Source: [Pantoea] beijingensis
Lineage (GTDB): Bacteria; Pseudomonadota; Gammaproteobacteria; Enterobacterales; Enterobacteriaceae
Length of the DNA: 64,000 nt
Reading direction: 5' to 3'
Assembly (NCBI RefSeq): GCF_022647505.1
Contig: NZ_CP071409.1
Span: forward strand, 2,418,001 to 2,482,000
Shown: in pieces, positions 36,792 to 45,838 of the stretch
Layout of the letters: each line of letters opens with the position of its first letter
Position numbering within the stretch: position 1 is the stretch's first letter
Notes under the pieces: generated by a model
Database searches by the model: none
Told to the model about the DNA's origin: nothing
The model's input: the letters and a program-made list of their open reading frames with translations, nothing else
Program-made: the position numbers and the translations under genes

Positions 36792-38930
36792 ATGTTTGCC
36801 ATTAATCCGTCCCTGCGCCGATACGTATTTAATAGCACCTGCCTTTATAATGTACGTATTTTTCTGGCGCTGGCCGGAACCGTTGGCGTTCCCTGGTGGC
36901 TTCAACAGGTGACATGGACTATTCCACTCACCCTCGGGGTTGTTGCCGCAGCACTCACCGATCTTGATGACCGTCTTAGCGGGCGATTGCGCAATCTGAT
37001 TATTACGCTGATCAGTTTTTGTATTGCGTCAGTGTCTATTGAACGTCTTTTCCCCTATCCCTGGCTATTTATTGTTGGATTAGCCGTATCAACTTGGGGA
37101 TTTATCCTGCTTGGCGCATTAGGGCAGCGCTACGCCACCATTGCGTTTGGTGCGCTACTGATCGCCATTTATACTATGTTAGGCATCGGGCTTTTTCCGC
37201 AGTGGTATTTACAGCCGGCACTGCTGCTGATCGGGGCCATCTGGTATAACCTGCTTACGCTCACCGGCCATCTGCTGTTTCCGATACGTCCATTACAGGA
37301 AAATTTAGCCCGCAGTTTTGAACAGTTGGCACATTACCTTGAGGCAAAAGCCAACCTTTTCGATCCGGACATAGAGGAAGATGAAGATGCACCGTTAATT
37401 GACGTTGCAATGGCTAATAGTCAGTTGGTGGCTGTTTTAAACCAAACCAAAAATTCCATCCAGTCACGGTTGCGTGGCGATCGAGGCCAACGGGGCACCC
37501 GACGCGCACTCCATTATTACTTTGTTGCCCAGGATATTCACGAACGAGCGAGCTCGTCACACGTTCAATATCACCTGTTACGCAGAGCCTACCGCTACAA
37601 TGAAATTTTGTTTCGCTTCCAGCGGCTACTCAATATGCAGGCAAAAGCCTGTAACCAGTTGGCTCGATCAATATTAAGACGCGAGACTTATCAGCATGAT
37701 GCTCGTTTTGAACGCGCCTTCGCTCATCTGCAAATGGCGCTGGAGCGTCTGCCTGTCAATGCCGAGGGGGCAGGCGATATAAAAGCAATGCACTACCTGC
37801 TTAATAATTTAAAAGCTATTGATGCACAGCTGGCGACCATTGAATCAGAACAGGCACTGGCGCATGAACATATTAATAGCGAAAACAGCCTCTCAAGCGA
37901 AGGCCTTACCGGCTGGAGCGACATCAAGCTGCGTATCAGCCGCCACTTAACGCCGGAGTCAGCCCTCTTTCGTCATGCAGTAAGAATGTCGTTAGTGCTG
38001 TGTGTGGGGTACGCTTTTATTCAATTGGCAGATTTACAACGGGGTTACTGGATCCTGTTAACCAGTCTTTTCGTTTGCCAGCCTAATTACAATGCCACCC
38101 GGCGGCGCCTGGCACTTCGCATTGCGGGCACACTGGCAGGAATCGTGTTGGGCTTACCCATCTTATGGCTGGTTCCCTCCGTTGACGGCCAGCTTATTCT
38201 TATCGTACTCAGTGGCGTTCTTTTCTTTGCCTTTCGCAATATACGCTATGCACATGCAACCATGTATATCACACTGCTGGTTCTGCTTTGTTTTAACTTG
38301 CTTGGTGAAGGATTTGAAGTCGCTATTCCGCGTATTCTGGATACTCTTCTGGGGTGTGGACTTGCCTGGTTTGCCGTCAGCTTTATCTGGCCAGATTGGC
38401 AATTCCGTCGCTTGCCTGCTGTAGCCGAACGCACACTTAGCGCTAACTGCCGCTACCTTGATGCCATTCTGGTTCAATACCATCAGGGCAAAGACAACCG
38501 ATTAGATTATCGTATTGCCCGTCGTGATGCCCATAACGGAAATGCCGAATTAGCGTCAGTGGTATCGAATATGTCGACAGAAACAAGAGGCGATCCGGCA
38601 CGGCTGGACGCCGCATTTCGTCTGCTTTGCCTGAATCACTCTTTTCTGAGTTATATCTCCGCACTGGGGGCGCATCGGGAAAAAATCACACGTTCTGAAA
38701 TGTTGGCATTACTCGATGACGCCGTTTGTTATGCTGATGATGTACTGCAAGTGGATGATGTCACCGACCAACAGGCTGAACATATGCTTGATACGCTGAC
38801 CCAGCGCATGGCTAAGCTTGAGCCTAGCCATGACACCACTGAATCATTGATTTTGCAGCAACTGGGCTTGCTGATCGCACTTTTACCCGAAATCTCGCAA
38901 TTAAAGAAACAGATCGTACATTCATTCTAA
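36792..38930 (+). CDS. yccS: FUSC-family inner-membrane protein YccS
   Basis: A 712-residue membrane protein of the YccS/YhfK (aromatic-acid-exporter-like FUSC) family. A first group of hydrophobic spans is at about 15-165, a long cytoplasmic helical part at about 170-395, a second group at about 395-530 and a C-terminal soluble part. The start MFAINPSLRRYVFNSTCLYN is close to E. coli YccS. Transport is presumed. Its last 9 bp overlap the end of the convergent sxy gene. Confidence 0.95.
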   Translation: MFAINPSLRRYVFNSTCLYNVRIFLALAGTVGVPWWLQQVTWTIPLTLGVVAAALTDLDDRLSGRLRNLIITLISFCIASVSIERLFPYPWLFIVGLAVSTWGFILLGALGQRYATIAFGALLIAIYTMLGIGLFPQWYLQPALLLIGAIWYNLLTLTGHLLFPIRPLQENLARSFEQLAHYLEAKANLFDPDIEEDEDAPLIDVAMANSQLVAVLNQTKNSIQSRLRGDRGQRGTRRALHYYFVAQDIHERASSSHVQYHLLRRAYRYNEILFRFQRLLNMQAKACNQLARSILRRETYQHDARFERAFAHLQMALERLPVNAEGAGDIKAMHYLLNNLKAIDAQLATIESEQALAHEHINSENSLSSEGLTGWSDIKLRISRHLTPESALFRHAVRMSLVLCVGYAFIQLADLQRGYWILLTSLFVCQPNYNATRRRLALRIAGTLAGIVLGLPILWLVPSVDGQLILIVLSGVLFFAFRNIRYAHATMYITLLVLLCFNLLGEGFEVAIPRILDTLLGCGLAWFAVSFIWPDWQFRRLPAVAERTLSANCRYLDAILVQYHQGKDNRLDYRIARRDAHNGNAELASVVSNMSTETRGDPARLDAAFRLLCLNHSFLSYISALGAHREKITRSEMLALLDDAVCYADDVLQVDDVTDQQAEHMLDTLTQRMAKLEPSHDTTESLILQQLGLLIALLPEISQLKKQIVHSF

Positions 38931-39554
38931 TTCTGAATGTTCTCTCTTTCCTGCCCCGTTGTTTGCGTGATTAAACCAGTCTCGCAGTTCTTCCTGGATT
39001 GCGACGGGAAGCGCTGCGCGGTGGTATCCTGAGATCGCCCCCTCCAGAGCAAAGAGCGTGTTGATACCGATGTTTTTATTGACCGCTTTCAGCTTTAGCC
39101 AACTACGCCTCGCGCCCGTTTCCCGCAACATTTTCACGCTGCAGATTCCCACCTGACGTAATAGCATCTCAAGCCGCACGCACATATTGGGCAGGTCTTT
39201 GACTCGGAGGTTTAGGCGTCGGGTTTTCCCTTCCCGCTGAGCATGCTTCAGCGCCCCCTGCGACAGTAATAGTAATTTTTCCGGCTGCTGCCAGAGCGCT
39301 TCATTCACATGGTAATACGCCAGTGATATCGGCATGCCACGTTTATTAAAAATCAGCGGAGCCATGCTTCCCTCAATGATATAGGGTTGGATTTGCTCAC
39401 ACGCGCGCAGATAAAGTTCACCTTCGGCTATCACAGCAAAAACAACTTTATTCACCGCGAGGCTATACCCCCCAAACTGCGTGCGCGCATCAATTTTACC
39501 CAGCGAAGCCAGACTGCGTATAGATTGTTCTACCCTCTGTTTCGAGTTTTGCAT
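38922..39554 (-). CDS. sxy: TfoX/Sxy family competence regulator
   Basis: Co-activator that with CRP turns on competence (CRP-S) genes in gammaproteobacteria. It has 210 residues. The N-terminal TfoX domain (SLASLGKIDARTQFGGYSL and FAVIAEGELYLRACEQ) is followed by the C-terminal TfoX domain (LKLKAVNKNIGINTLFALEGAI). The ATG at 39554 follows AAGGAGAGAG. It is divergent from sulA, as in E. coli. Confidence 0.94.
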   Translation of the reverse strand: MQNSKQRVEQSIRSLASLGKIDARTQFGGYSLAVNKVVFAVIAEGELYLRACEQIQPYIIEGSMAPLIFNKRGMPISLAYYHVNEALWQQPEKLLLLSQGALKHAQREGKTRRLNLRVKDLPNMCVRLEMLLRQVGICSVKMLRETGARRSWLKLKAVNKNIGINTLFALEGAISGYHRAALPVAIQEELRDWFNHANNGAGKREHSELE

Positions 39555-39726
39555 CTCTCTCTCCTTGAACAGAAAACACTCCATAAAACACTTTATTTAC
39601 AATCAATTAGAAAGTATGCAATTCACGTAACCTGTTCAATCAATAAATGCTTTAGGGATCTTTTACATTCTCAATCTGCGATCTGTTTTCCGAAAATGAG
39701 GTTGATCTTTGCGCACAACCCATATA

Positions 39727-39742
39727 CTGTACATTCATACAG
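39727..39742 (+). promoter_or_regulatory. LexA box of sulA
   Basis: CTGTACATTCATACAG matches the SOS consensus CTGT-N8-ACAG. It lies 22 bp before the sulA start codon, where it would block RNA polymerase. Confidence 0.92.
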
Positions 39743-39763
39743 TGTCATCGTGAGATATAAATT

Positions 39764-40270
39764 ATGCGCACTCATTTCCTGAAAAGTTACTCTCCACGTA
39801 GTGGTATCGGCCTTCCTTCCACCCAGCCCTCTCTACACACATCGGCAAGCGGTTGGGTGAGCGAACTTAGCTACAGAGAAGATCAACCGGGCATGACGCA
39901 AATGCTCCTGTTACCACTGCTTCAGCAGTTAGGTATGCAGTCTCGCTGGCAGTTGTGGTTAACACCCCCACAGAAGATTAGTCGTCGCTGGTTAGAAACA
40001 TCAGGCTTACCACTTGATAAAGTGATGCAGCTTCCGCAAATGGGTCAAATCAGCACTGTTGAGGCGATGATTAAAGCTCTGCAAACAGGAAACTATAGTG
40101 TCGTGTTAGGCTGGATACCGCACGATATGAATTCAGAAGATCGACGCAGGTTGGATGAAGCTGCTGCTATGGGCCAGGCTTTAGGCCTGATCATGCGCCC
40201 ACAATTTTGCCTTTCGCCCTCTGCCGGACCAGAAAGTGGGATAAAAATTCACTCTACTTTGTATCATTAA
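39764..40270 (+). CDS. sulA: SOS cell-division inhibitor SulA
   Basis: Binds FtsZ and stops septation after DNA damage; in E. coli it is removed by Lon. It has 168 residues (E. coli 169). The core [23 protein letters not shown] and [13 protein letters not shown], then QLPQMGQ and [10 protein letters not shown], is well kept. The C-terminus ends in IHSTLYH, compatible with the C-terminal His Lon tag. The LexA box directly upstream indicates SOS control. It lies between sxy and ompA as in E. coli. Confidence 0.96.
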   Translation: MRTHFLKSYSPRSGIGLPSTQPSLHTSASGWVSELSYREDQPGMTQMLLLPLLQQLGMQSRWQLWLTPPQKISRRWLETSGLPLDKVMQLPQMGQISTVEAMIKALQTGNYSVVLGWIPHDMNSEDRRRLDEAAAMGQALGLIMRPQFCLSPSAGPESGIKIHSTLYH

Positions 40271-40618
40271 GTAAAAATAAGATTTATCTCAGGATTCTCT
40301 ACCGTGACTCTTGCCTTGGTTCGCTTATTCTACTCTGGCGCGGCTTAGCAATGAATTTGCCGCCCGGAAAGCGATTTTTCAATGAACAGAAACGCCCGGT
40401 AAATGTTAGCAAATATGTACGAAACGCTTTTTTTTTGCTGGCCATCGTCACATCACACTTGTAAGTTTCCCGGTACGTTGTAGACTTTATGTCGCTAGGG
40501 TGCTCAATAACCTCCGTTTTTCGGTAGAGTAACAATCGAGCTTATTACCCGGCGAAGGATAAACCAAGGGCTTAATTTAAAGCTCATTGCCTATTTGGAT
40601 GATAACGAGGCGCAAAAA
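40271..40618 (+). promoter_or_regulatory. ompA promoter and long 5' leader
   Basis: This 348-bp region between sulA and ompA has no gene. The segment just before the start (TTTGGATGATAACGAGGCGC, then A-rich) is almost identical to the E. coli ompA leader, whose 5' stem-loop stabilises the mRNA and whose ribosome-site region pairs with the MicA small RNA. Conservation is seen; function is by analogy. Confidence 0.7.
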
Positions 40619-41686
40619 ATGAAAAAGACAGCTATCGCAATTGCAGTGGCACTGGCTGGCTTCGCTACCGTAGCGCAGGCCGCTCCGAAAGATGACACCT
40701 GGTATACCGGTGCTAAACTGGGCTGGTCTCAGTACCATGACACAGGTTACTACGGTAATGGTTATGAAAATAATGATGGCACAACACATGAAAGCCAGCT
40801 TGGCGCTGGTGCATTCATGGGTTATCAGGCTAATCCTTATTTAGGTTTCGAGCTGGGCTATGACTGGCTTGGCCGTATGCCGAACAAAGGCAGCAACATA
40901 AACGGTGCTTTCAAAGCGCAGGGCGTGCAGTTGGCAGCTAAATTAAGCTACCCAATCACAGACGACCTGGACCTGTACACCCGTCTGGGTGGTATGGTTT
41001 GGCGTGCTGATGCAACACAGAACAACAACGGCAATCGCATCAGCGATCATGACACCGGCGTTTCTCCGCTGGCCGCTGTTGGTGTTGAATATGCGCTGAC
41101 CAAAAACTGGGCAACCCGTTTGGATTACCAGTGGGTTAACAACATCGGTGATGCAAACACCGTTGGTGCTCGTCCAGACAACGCCATGCTGAGCCTGGGT
41201 CTGTCTTACCGTTTCGGTCAAGACGATGTAGCTGCTCCAGCTCCGGCTCCAGCTCCAGCTCCGGCTCCAGTTGTTGAAACCAAGCGTTTCACTCTGAAGT
41301 CTGACGTTCTGTTTAACTTCAACAAAGCTTCTCTGAAGTCAGAAGGTCAGCAGGCTCTGGATCAGCTGTATACCCAACTGAGCTCACTGGATCCTAAAGA
41401 TGGTTCCGTTGTTGTTCTGGGTTATACCGACCGTATCGGTTCTGAGCAATACAACCAGAAACTGTCTGAGCAGCGCGCTCAGTCTGTGGTTGATTACCTG
41501 GTCTCTAAAGGTATCCCAGCTGATAAGATCTCTGCACGTGGCGAGGGTAAATCTAACCCAGTTACTGGCAACACCTGTGACAGCGTTAAAGGCCGCAGCG
41601 CCCTTATCGACTGCCTGGCGCCAGACCGTCGCGTAGAAATCGAAGTTAAAGGCATCAAAGACGTTGTAACTCAGCCACAGGCTTAA
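40619..41686 (+). CDS. ompA: Outer-membrane protein A
   Basis: Major outer-membrane protein linking the membrane to peptidoglycan, 355 residues. The 21-residue signal ends in VAQA-APKD. An eight-strand barrel (about 22-200, ending [12 protein letters not shown]) is followed by a Pro-Ala hinge. The OmpA-like peptidoglycan-binding domain has [15 protein letters not shown] and the disulfide pair in GNTCDSVKG...[10 protein letters not shown]. The ATG at 40619 gives the standard signal peptide. The exposed loops (such as the [12 protein letters not shown] region) differ from E. coli, as usual. Confidence 0.98.
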   Translation: MKKTAIAIAVALAGFATVAQAAPKDDTWYTGAKLGWSQYHDTGYYGNGYENNDGTTHESQLGAGAFMGYQANPYLGFELGYDWLGRMPNKGSNINGAFKAQGVQLAAKLSYPITDDLDLYTRLGGMVWRADATQNNNGNRISDHDTGVSPLAAVGVEYALTKNWATRLDYQWVNNIGDANTVGARPDNAMLSLGLSYRFGQDDVAAPAPAPAPAPAPVVETKRFTLKSDVLFNFNKASLKSEGQQALDQLYTQLSSLDPKDGSVVVLGYTDRIGSEQYNQKLSEQRAQSVVDYLVSKGIPADKISARGEGKSNPVTGNTCDSVKGRSALIDCLAPDRRVEIEVKGIKDVVTQPQA

Positions 41687-41702
41687 GTTATATCGCGTTA
41701 AT

Positions 41703-41733
41703 AAAAAAACCCCGTTTATACGGGGTTTTTTTA
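41703..41733. terminator. ompA terminator
   Basis: AAAAAAACCCCGT and ACGGGGTTTTTTT pair around TTAT, with a run of seven T on either strand. It can serve both ompA and convergent matP. Confidence 0.95.
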
Positions 41734-41765
41734 TATCTGATGATAATCCAGAGTTACTGTTTATC

Positions 41766-42224
41766 TCACTCTTCCGGTTTACCTAAAATATCTTTCAGGT
41801 CCTGTTTCAGTAAAGACATCTGGCTGGCATATTTCTCTTTGCGTTCAGCGTCTTCGATCAACTGGACGATTGTTTCAGAAAGTGTGCTGTGGCGGCGATG
41901 CGCCAACCCCGCCAGACGCTGCCACACCAGATATTCCAGATCAATAGACTTCTTGCGTGTGTGCTGATGTTCAGCGTTAAAATGGCGTTTCCTGCGCGCA
42001 CGTATCGTTTGCTTAAGACGATTCTCAAGCACAGGATTCATATGCTCAGCAATCCATTGCAGTACCTCAACGGGCCGGTTTTCTAAAGCCAATAACGCTT
42101 CTACCGCCTCCTGAGCTGCACTAAATTCGATATAACGCGTAATCAGCTCACCTTCCCGGTGTTTTTTGACCAGATATTTCCATTTCCATCCACTTTCAAG
42201 GTTTTCGAGTTGCTGATATTTCAT
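41766..42224 (-). CDS. matP: Macrodomain Ter protein MatP
   Basis: Binds matS sites to condense the Ter macrodomain and link it to the divisome. It has 152 residues (E. coli 150). The start [30 protein letters not shown] block (quoted in part) and the ribbon-helix-helix region around [18 protein letters not shown] are conserved. The ATG at 42224 yields the family N-terminus. Divergent from lonH. Confidence 0.96.
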   Translation of the reverse strand: MKYQQLENLESGWKWKYLVKKHREGELITRYIEFSAAQEAVEALLALENRPVEVLQWIAEHMNPVLENRLKQTIRARRKRHFNAEHQHTRKKSIDLEYLVWQRLAGLAHRRHSTLSETIVQLIEDAERKEKYASQMSLLKQDLKDILGKPEE

Positions 42225-42409
42225 CGGGATCTCATCGTGACCACGTAACAAGTTAAGAATAACAGTTTTTTTCCAGCATGCGGCACTGAAAATGTTTTGA
42301 TCTTACAGGTTAAAACATCCGTGTACCGCTAAATGTATCTCTACGGTGCTTAACCGGCTGAAATCTTGTATAATCACGCTTTTCCTCAATTCAGATAAAT
42401 ACGATAACT

Positions 42410-44161
42410 TTGACCAGCAACCAACTCGAATGGCGCGCCCTACAGCCTGATACTGACAGCTTCCAGCACATTTTTTCACGTTCTTTTACTGGCGACAGTG
42501 ATAGCCTTGCCGAGGTTCAACCTCGTCTGGTCAATGCGCTAAGTTTGCTGCAGCAATCTTCGATTAATTCGCCATTGATGCTGGTAAAATGTGCGGAAAA
42601 TAGTGAATATCTGCCACTACTATCTGGAGCCCTACAGCACATTGCTGTTGCACAAGACGTGATTTTTGGTGGACGTTACCTTATTAATGGGCAACAAATA
42701 AGCTGGGAGCCAGCACTATCCGCCGATGATGATTTCGCTACCCGGGGTGAAATCCGGTTTGCAGACTGGATTGAGGCCGAACAGCTTTTTGGCTGCGTGC
42801 GGGTTTTCAACGACCGCATTCAATTACAACCGGGACTGCTCCATCGTGTTAACGGCGGTACGCTGGTGCTGTCACTGCGCACGCTGCTCGCTCAGCCGCT
42901 GTTGTGGCTTCGTCTGAAACAGATTTTGACCCGACAATCGTTCGACTGGCTTTCCCCTGACGAGACCAAGCCTCTGCCTGTTGCGATCCCATCAATGCCG
43001 ATGCATTTTAAGCTGGTGCTGTCTGGTGAACGTGACGCGTTAGCGGATTTTCAGGCCATGGAGCCTGAACTGTCCGCGCTATGCATTTACAGTGAATTTG
43101 AAGAAAACTTACAGCTTGTCGAAGCTGAAGATATCTCGCTGTGGTGCCAGTGGATCGCAGATATTGCCGCGGAATTATCCTTTCCAGTTATCGAAGCAGA
43201 TTTCTGGCCGGTACTCATGCGGGAAGCCGTACGTTATACGGGCGATCAGGAAACACTCCCGCTGTGCCCTGCCTGGATAGGTCGACAACTCCGCGAAACG
43301 GCATTATATGATGAGGCAGGTAAACTCAACGGCGATAGCCTGAGCGCCGCGCTGGAAGCCAGAGAGTGGCGGGAAAACTACCTTTCAGAGCGAGTGCGTG
43401 ATGAGATCCTGCTTGAGCAAATACTGATTGAGACGGAAGGTGAGGCTATTGGCCAAATTAATGGTCTGTCAGTAATTGAATTTCCAGGACACCCTCGTGC
43501 TTTTGGCGAACCTTCGCGTATTAGTTGTGTCGTACATCCCGGTGATGGCGAGTTTACCGACGTTGAACGTAAAGCAGAGTTGGGCGGTAATATCCATGCA
43601 AAAGGCATGATGATAATGCAGGCTTATTTAATCTCTGAGCTGCAGCTGGAGCAGCCACTCCCCTTTTCGGCTTCCGTAGTTTTCGAACAATCGTACTCTG
43701 AAGTTGATGGAGATAGCGCGTCACTGGCTGAACTCTGCGCATTGATTAGTGCGCTCGCCAATCAACCCATCAACCAGCAAATTGCGGTCACAGGTTCGGT
43801 GGACCAGTTCGGTAATGTTCAACCTGTTGGCGGGTTAAACGAAAAAATCGAAGGCTTCTTCGAAATTTGTCGCCAGCGCGGATTAAGTGGTAAGCAAGGT
43901 GTGATTATTCCGGCGATAAACGTTCGCCATCTTAGCTTACAGCCGTCCGTTGTTGATGCGGTACGTAAGGGAGATTTTCACTTGTGGGCAGTAAGTCGTG
44001 CTGATGAAGCACTACCGCTGCTCACGGGTGTTGAGTGGGATAAAGAGCAAGGCGCTTGTCTGCTGCGTTCGATTCAGGAGCGTATTGCTCAAATTCACCA
44101 GCAGGACGCGCGCCAGCGTCCCTGGCCGCTGCGTTGGCTAAACTGGTTTAACCACAGCTGA
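42410..44161 (+). CDS. lonH: Lon-like protease LonH (YcbZ)
   Basis: Lon-family serine-lysine protease without the usual AAA+ Walker motifs, 583 residues (E. coli 586). The N-terminal substrate/ATPase-remnant part (about 1-330) is followed by the Lon protease domain. EVDGDSAS holds the catalytic Ser, and GGLNEKIEGFFEIC the catalytic Lys. PGHPRAFGEPSRI and KAELGGNIHAKGMMIMQA are strongly kept. The start is TTG at 42410-42412: it gives the E. coli-like N-terminus MTSNQLEWRALQPDTDS, and no ATG or GTG fits better. fabA follows after 67 bp. The physiological substrates are unknown. Confidence 0.94.
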   Translation: MTSNQLEWRALQPDTDSFQHIFSRSFTGDSDSLAEVQPRLVNALSLLQQSSINSPLMLVKCAENSEYLPLLSGALQHIAVAQDVIFGGRYLINGQQISWEPALSADDDFATRGEIRFADWIEAEQLFGCVRVFNDRIQLQPGLLHRVNGGTLVLSLRTLLAQPLLWLRLKQILTRQSFDWLSPDETKPLPVAIPSMPMHFKLVLSGERDALADFQAMEPELSALCIYSEFEENLQLVEAEDISLWCQWIADIAAELSFPVIEADFWPVLMREAVRYTGDQETLPLCPAWIGRQLRETALYDEAGKLNGDSLSAALEAREWRENYLSERVRDEILLEQILIETEGEAIGQINGLSVIEFPGHPRAFGEPSRISCVVHPGDGEFTDVERKAELGGNIHAKGMMIMQAYLISELQLEQPLPFSASVVFEQSYSEVDGDSASLAELCALISALANQPINQQIAVTGSVDQFGNVQPVGGLNEKIEGFFEICRQRGLSGKQGVIIPAINVRHLSLQPSVVDAVRKGDFHLWAVSRADEALPLLTGVEWDKEQGACLLRSIQERIAQIHQQDARQRPWPLRWLNWFNHS

Positions 44162-44228
44162 TCGGACTTGTTCAGCTTACACCTGTTAGCTAACCTTCGT
44201 GATTCACTAAAATAAGGCTTATTTATAC

Positions 44229-44747
44229 ATGGTAGATAAACGCGAATCCTATACCAAAGAAGACCTGATCGCTTCCGGTCGTGGTGAACTGTTTGGTGCT
44301 GAAGGTCCTCCGTTACCAGCAGGTAATATGTTGATGATGGACCGCGTCATTAAAATGACTGAAGATGGTGGCAACTACGGAAAAGGTTTTGTAGAAGCCG
44401 AGTTAGATATCAATCCCGATCTTTGGTTCTTTGGGTGCCACTTCATCGGTGACCCGGTAATGCCAGGTTGCCTGGGTTTAGATGCCATGTGGCAGTTAGT
44501 TGGATTTTATCTTGGCTGGTTGGGTGCAGAAGGCAAAGGCCGTGCGCTCGGCGTAGGCGAAGTAAAATTTACCGGACAGGTTTTACCTTCCGCGAAAAAA
44601 GTGACTTACCGCATTCATTTTAAACGTGTAATCAATCGGAAGTTGGTTATGGGCGTTGCTGATGGCGAAGTGCTGGTTGACGGTCACGTAATTTACAATG
44701 CCACCGACCTGAAAGTTGGCTTGTTCAAAGATACAACGGCATTCTGA
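44229..44747 (+). CDS. fabA: 3-hydroxydecanoyl-ACP dehydratase/isomerase
   Basis: Makes trans-2- then cis-3-decenoyl-ACP, the branch to unsaturated fatty acids. It has 172 residues. Catalytic His71 and Asp85 lie in [23 protein letters not shown] (given in two overlapping pieces: [12 protein letters not shown] and LGLDAMWQ). Sequence is close to E. coli throughout. It is downstream of lonH and convergent with rmf. FabR/FadR control is known in E. coli; I did not identify the sites here. Confidence 0.98.
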   Translation: MVDKRESYTKEDLIASGRGELFGAEGPPLPAGNMLMMDRVIKMTEDGGNYGKGFVEAELDINPDLWFFGCHFIGDPVMPGCLGLDAMWQLVGFYLGWLGAEGKGRALGVGEVKFTGQVLPSAKKVTYRIHFKRVINRKLVMGVADGEVLVDGHVIYNATDLKVGLFKDTTAF

Positions 44748-44761
44748 TTGCTTAAAATGAA

Positions 44762-44784
44762 AACCTCCGCGTATAGCGGAGGTT
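44762..44784. terminator. fabA/rmf hairpin
   Basis: AACCTCCGC and GCGGAGGTT pair around GTATA between two convergent genes, with A-rich sequence on the left and T-rich on the right. It probably ends both transcripts. Confidence 0.8.
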
Positions 44785-44810
44785 AACTTCCCTTGTTGAT
44801 AGACAGTCAG

Positions 44811-44978
44811 TTACGCGGTAACCGCCCTGTCCTCCATGGCTTGTCGCCAACCTCCCAACCAGTGAGATCTCGCATCAATCATCTGGTAAGGACACATCTC
44901 TTTTGAGCGTCCGGTGATTCCCGCTTGATAACCTCGTGAATGAGCCCGTTCCAGCCGATCACGTTTCTGTCTCTTCAT
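44811..44978 (-). CDS. rmf: Ribosome modulation factor
   Basis: Small basic protein that pairs 70S ribosomes into inactive 100S dimers in stationary phase. It has 55 residues, MKRQKRDRLERAHSRGYQAG onward, with CPYQMIDARSHWLGGWRQAM; nearly the same as E. coli RMF. An in-frame ATG one codon upstream is possible. It lies downstream of pqiC on the same strand, with its own promoter expected in the 280-bp spacer. Confidence 0.97.
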   Translation of the reverse strand: MKRQKRDRLERAHSRGYQAGITGRSKEMCPYQMIDARSHWLGGWRQAMEDRAVTA

Positions 44979-45185
44979 CATGCCTCGTTTCCCTCATTTT
45001 GGTCTGGTGGAATCTGGTTTCAAAGAAAACAGTGGTCACACTTCATGCAGCCACAATTAAGTTCTACCTGCTAAAACTTAAAAGATCAATGCGCAAAATT
45101 CACGCCAATGTCATAAATGTGAAGCACCCTTCACGGCTATCCTGATATATCCATGTAGTGGAAATCAATTTATGTCCCTGAAATA

Positions 45186-45223
45186 CAAAAAAAAGCCAGA
45201 ACATGTTTTTTATGCTCTGGCTT
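45186..45223 (-). terminator. pqiABC terminator
   Basis: On the minus strand AAGCCAGAGCAT and ATGTTCTGGCTT pair (one mismatch) around an A-rich loop and are followed by T-rich sequence. It lies 37 bp past the pqiC stop. Confidence 0.85.
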
Positions 45224-45259
45224 GCGTAATCAACGACTTAACGCTTCGTGCATTTTTTT

Positions 45260-45838
45260 CTAATTGATGCCACTTAGCGCATTAGCAATCTGCTGCGCCT
45301 GCTGTCGCCATCCTTCCGCCAGCGTCCGGACAAGAGCATCATAGCCATCATCGTCCTGTGCCAGCGAAATCATGAAAGGACGTTTAATCAGCTCCCCCTC
45401 ATGTTCCAGCACCCACTCACCGCTGATAATAGCTTTACCGTCGTAACGCCCATGAAAACCGGTCACATTGACGTTCAGCGTATCATGCTGCTGGCCCAGA
45501 GGTGATGATGAAATAACCCAGCTCGGCAGTGATGCGCTCAAATTACTTACCAGCGTCTGCTGAAGCTGTTGGTCAAGGGGACTCGCCCATAAATTGTTCG
45601 CCGCAATCACGTACTGTACATCATTGGTTTGGTACACAACGCCATTACCCGCCAGATAATCCGGCACCGCGACATGTTCAATCCACAAGACATGTCTGCC
45701 AGAGCCAGCCTCCTTAAGCAGGCTGGTGTTAGCCGGCACGCTATGCGCTAACGCAGGAAGTTGATAGTACGTAGTTTCGGGTGTACGGCTACAGGCGCTG
45801 AGTAAAAGCACCATGGCTACGGGTATCCATTTCATCAT
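45260..45838 (-). CDS. pqiC: PqiC outer-membrane lipoprotein
   Basis: Lipoprotein partner of the PqiAB lipid-transport complex, 192 residues. The lipobox LLSAC places the lipidated Cys at residue 16. The ABC-type transport auxiliary domain (DUF330) follows, with TYYQLPALA and a middle LLWAS-type strand (NLWASPLDQQLQQTL). Its start overlaps the pqiB stop by 1 bp. It is expected on the inner face of the outer membrane. Confidence 0.95.
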   Translation of the reverse strand: MMKWIPVAMVLLLSACSRTPETTYYQLPALAHSVPANTSLLKEAGSGRHVLWIEHVAVPDYLAGNGVVYQTNDVQYVIAANNLWASPLDQQLQQTLVSNLSASLPSWVISSSPLGQQHDTLNVNVTGFHGRYDGKAIISGEWVLEHEGELIKRPFMISLAQDDDGYDALVRTLAEGWRQQAQQIANALSGIN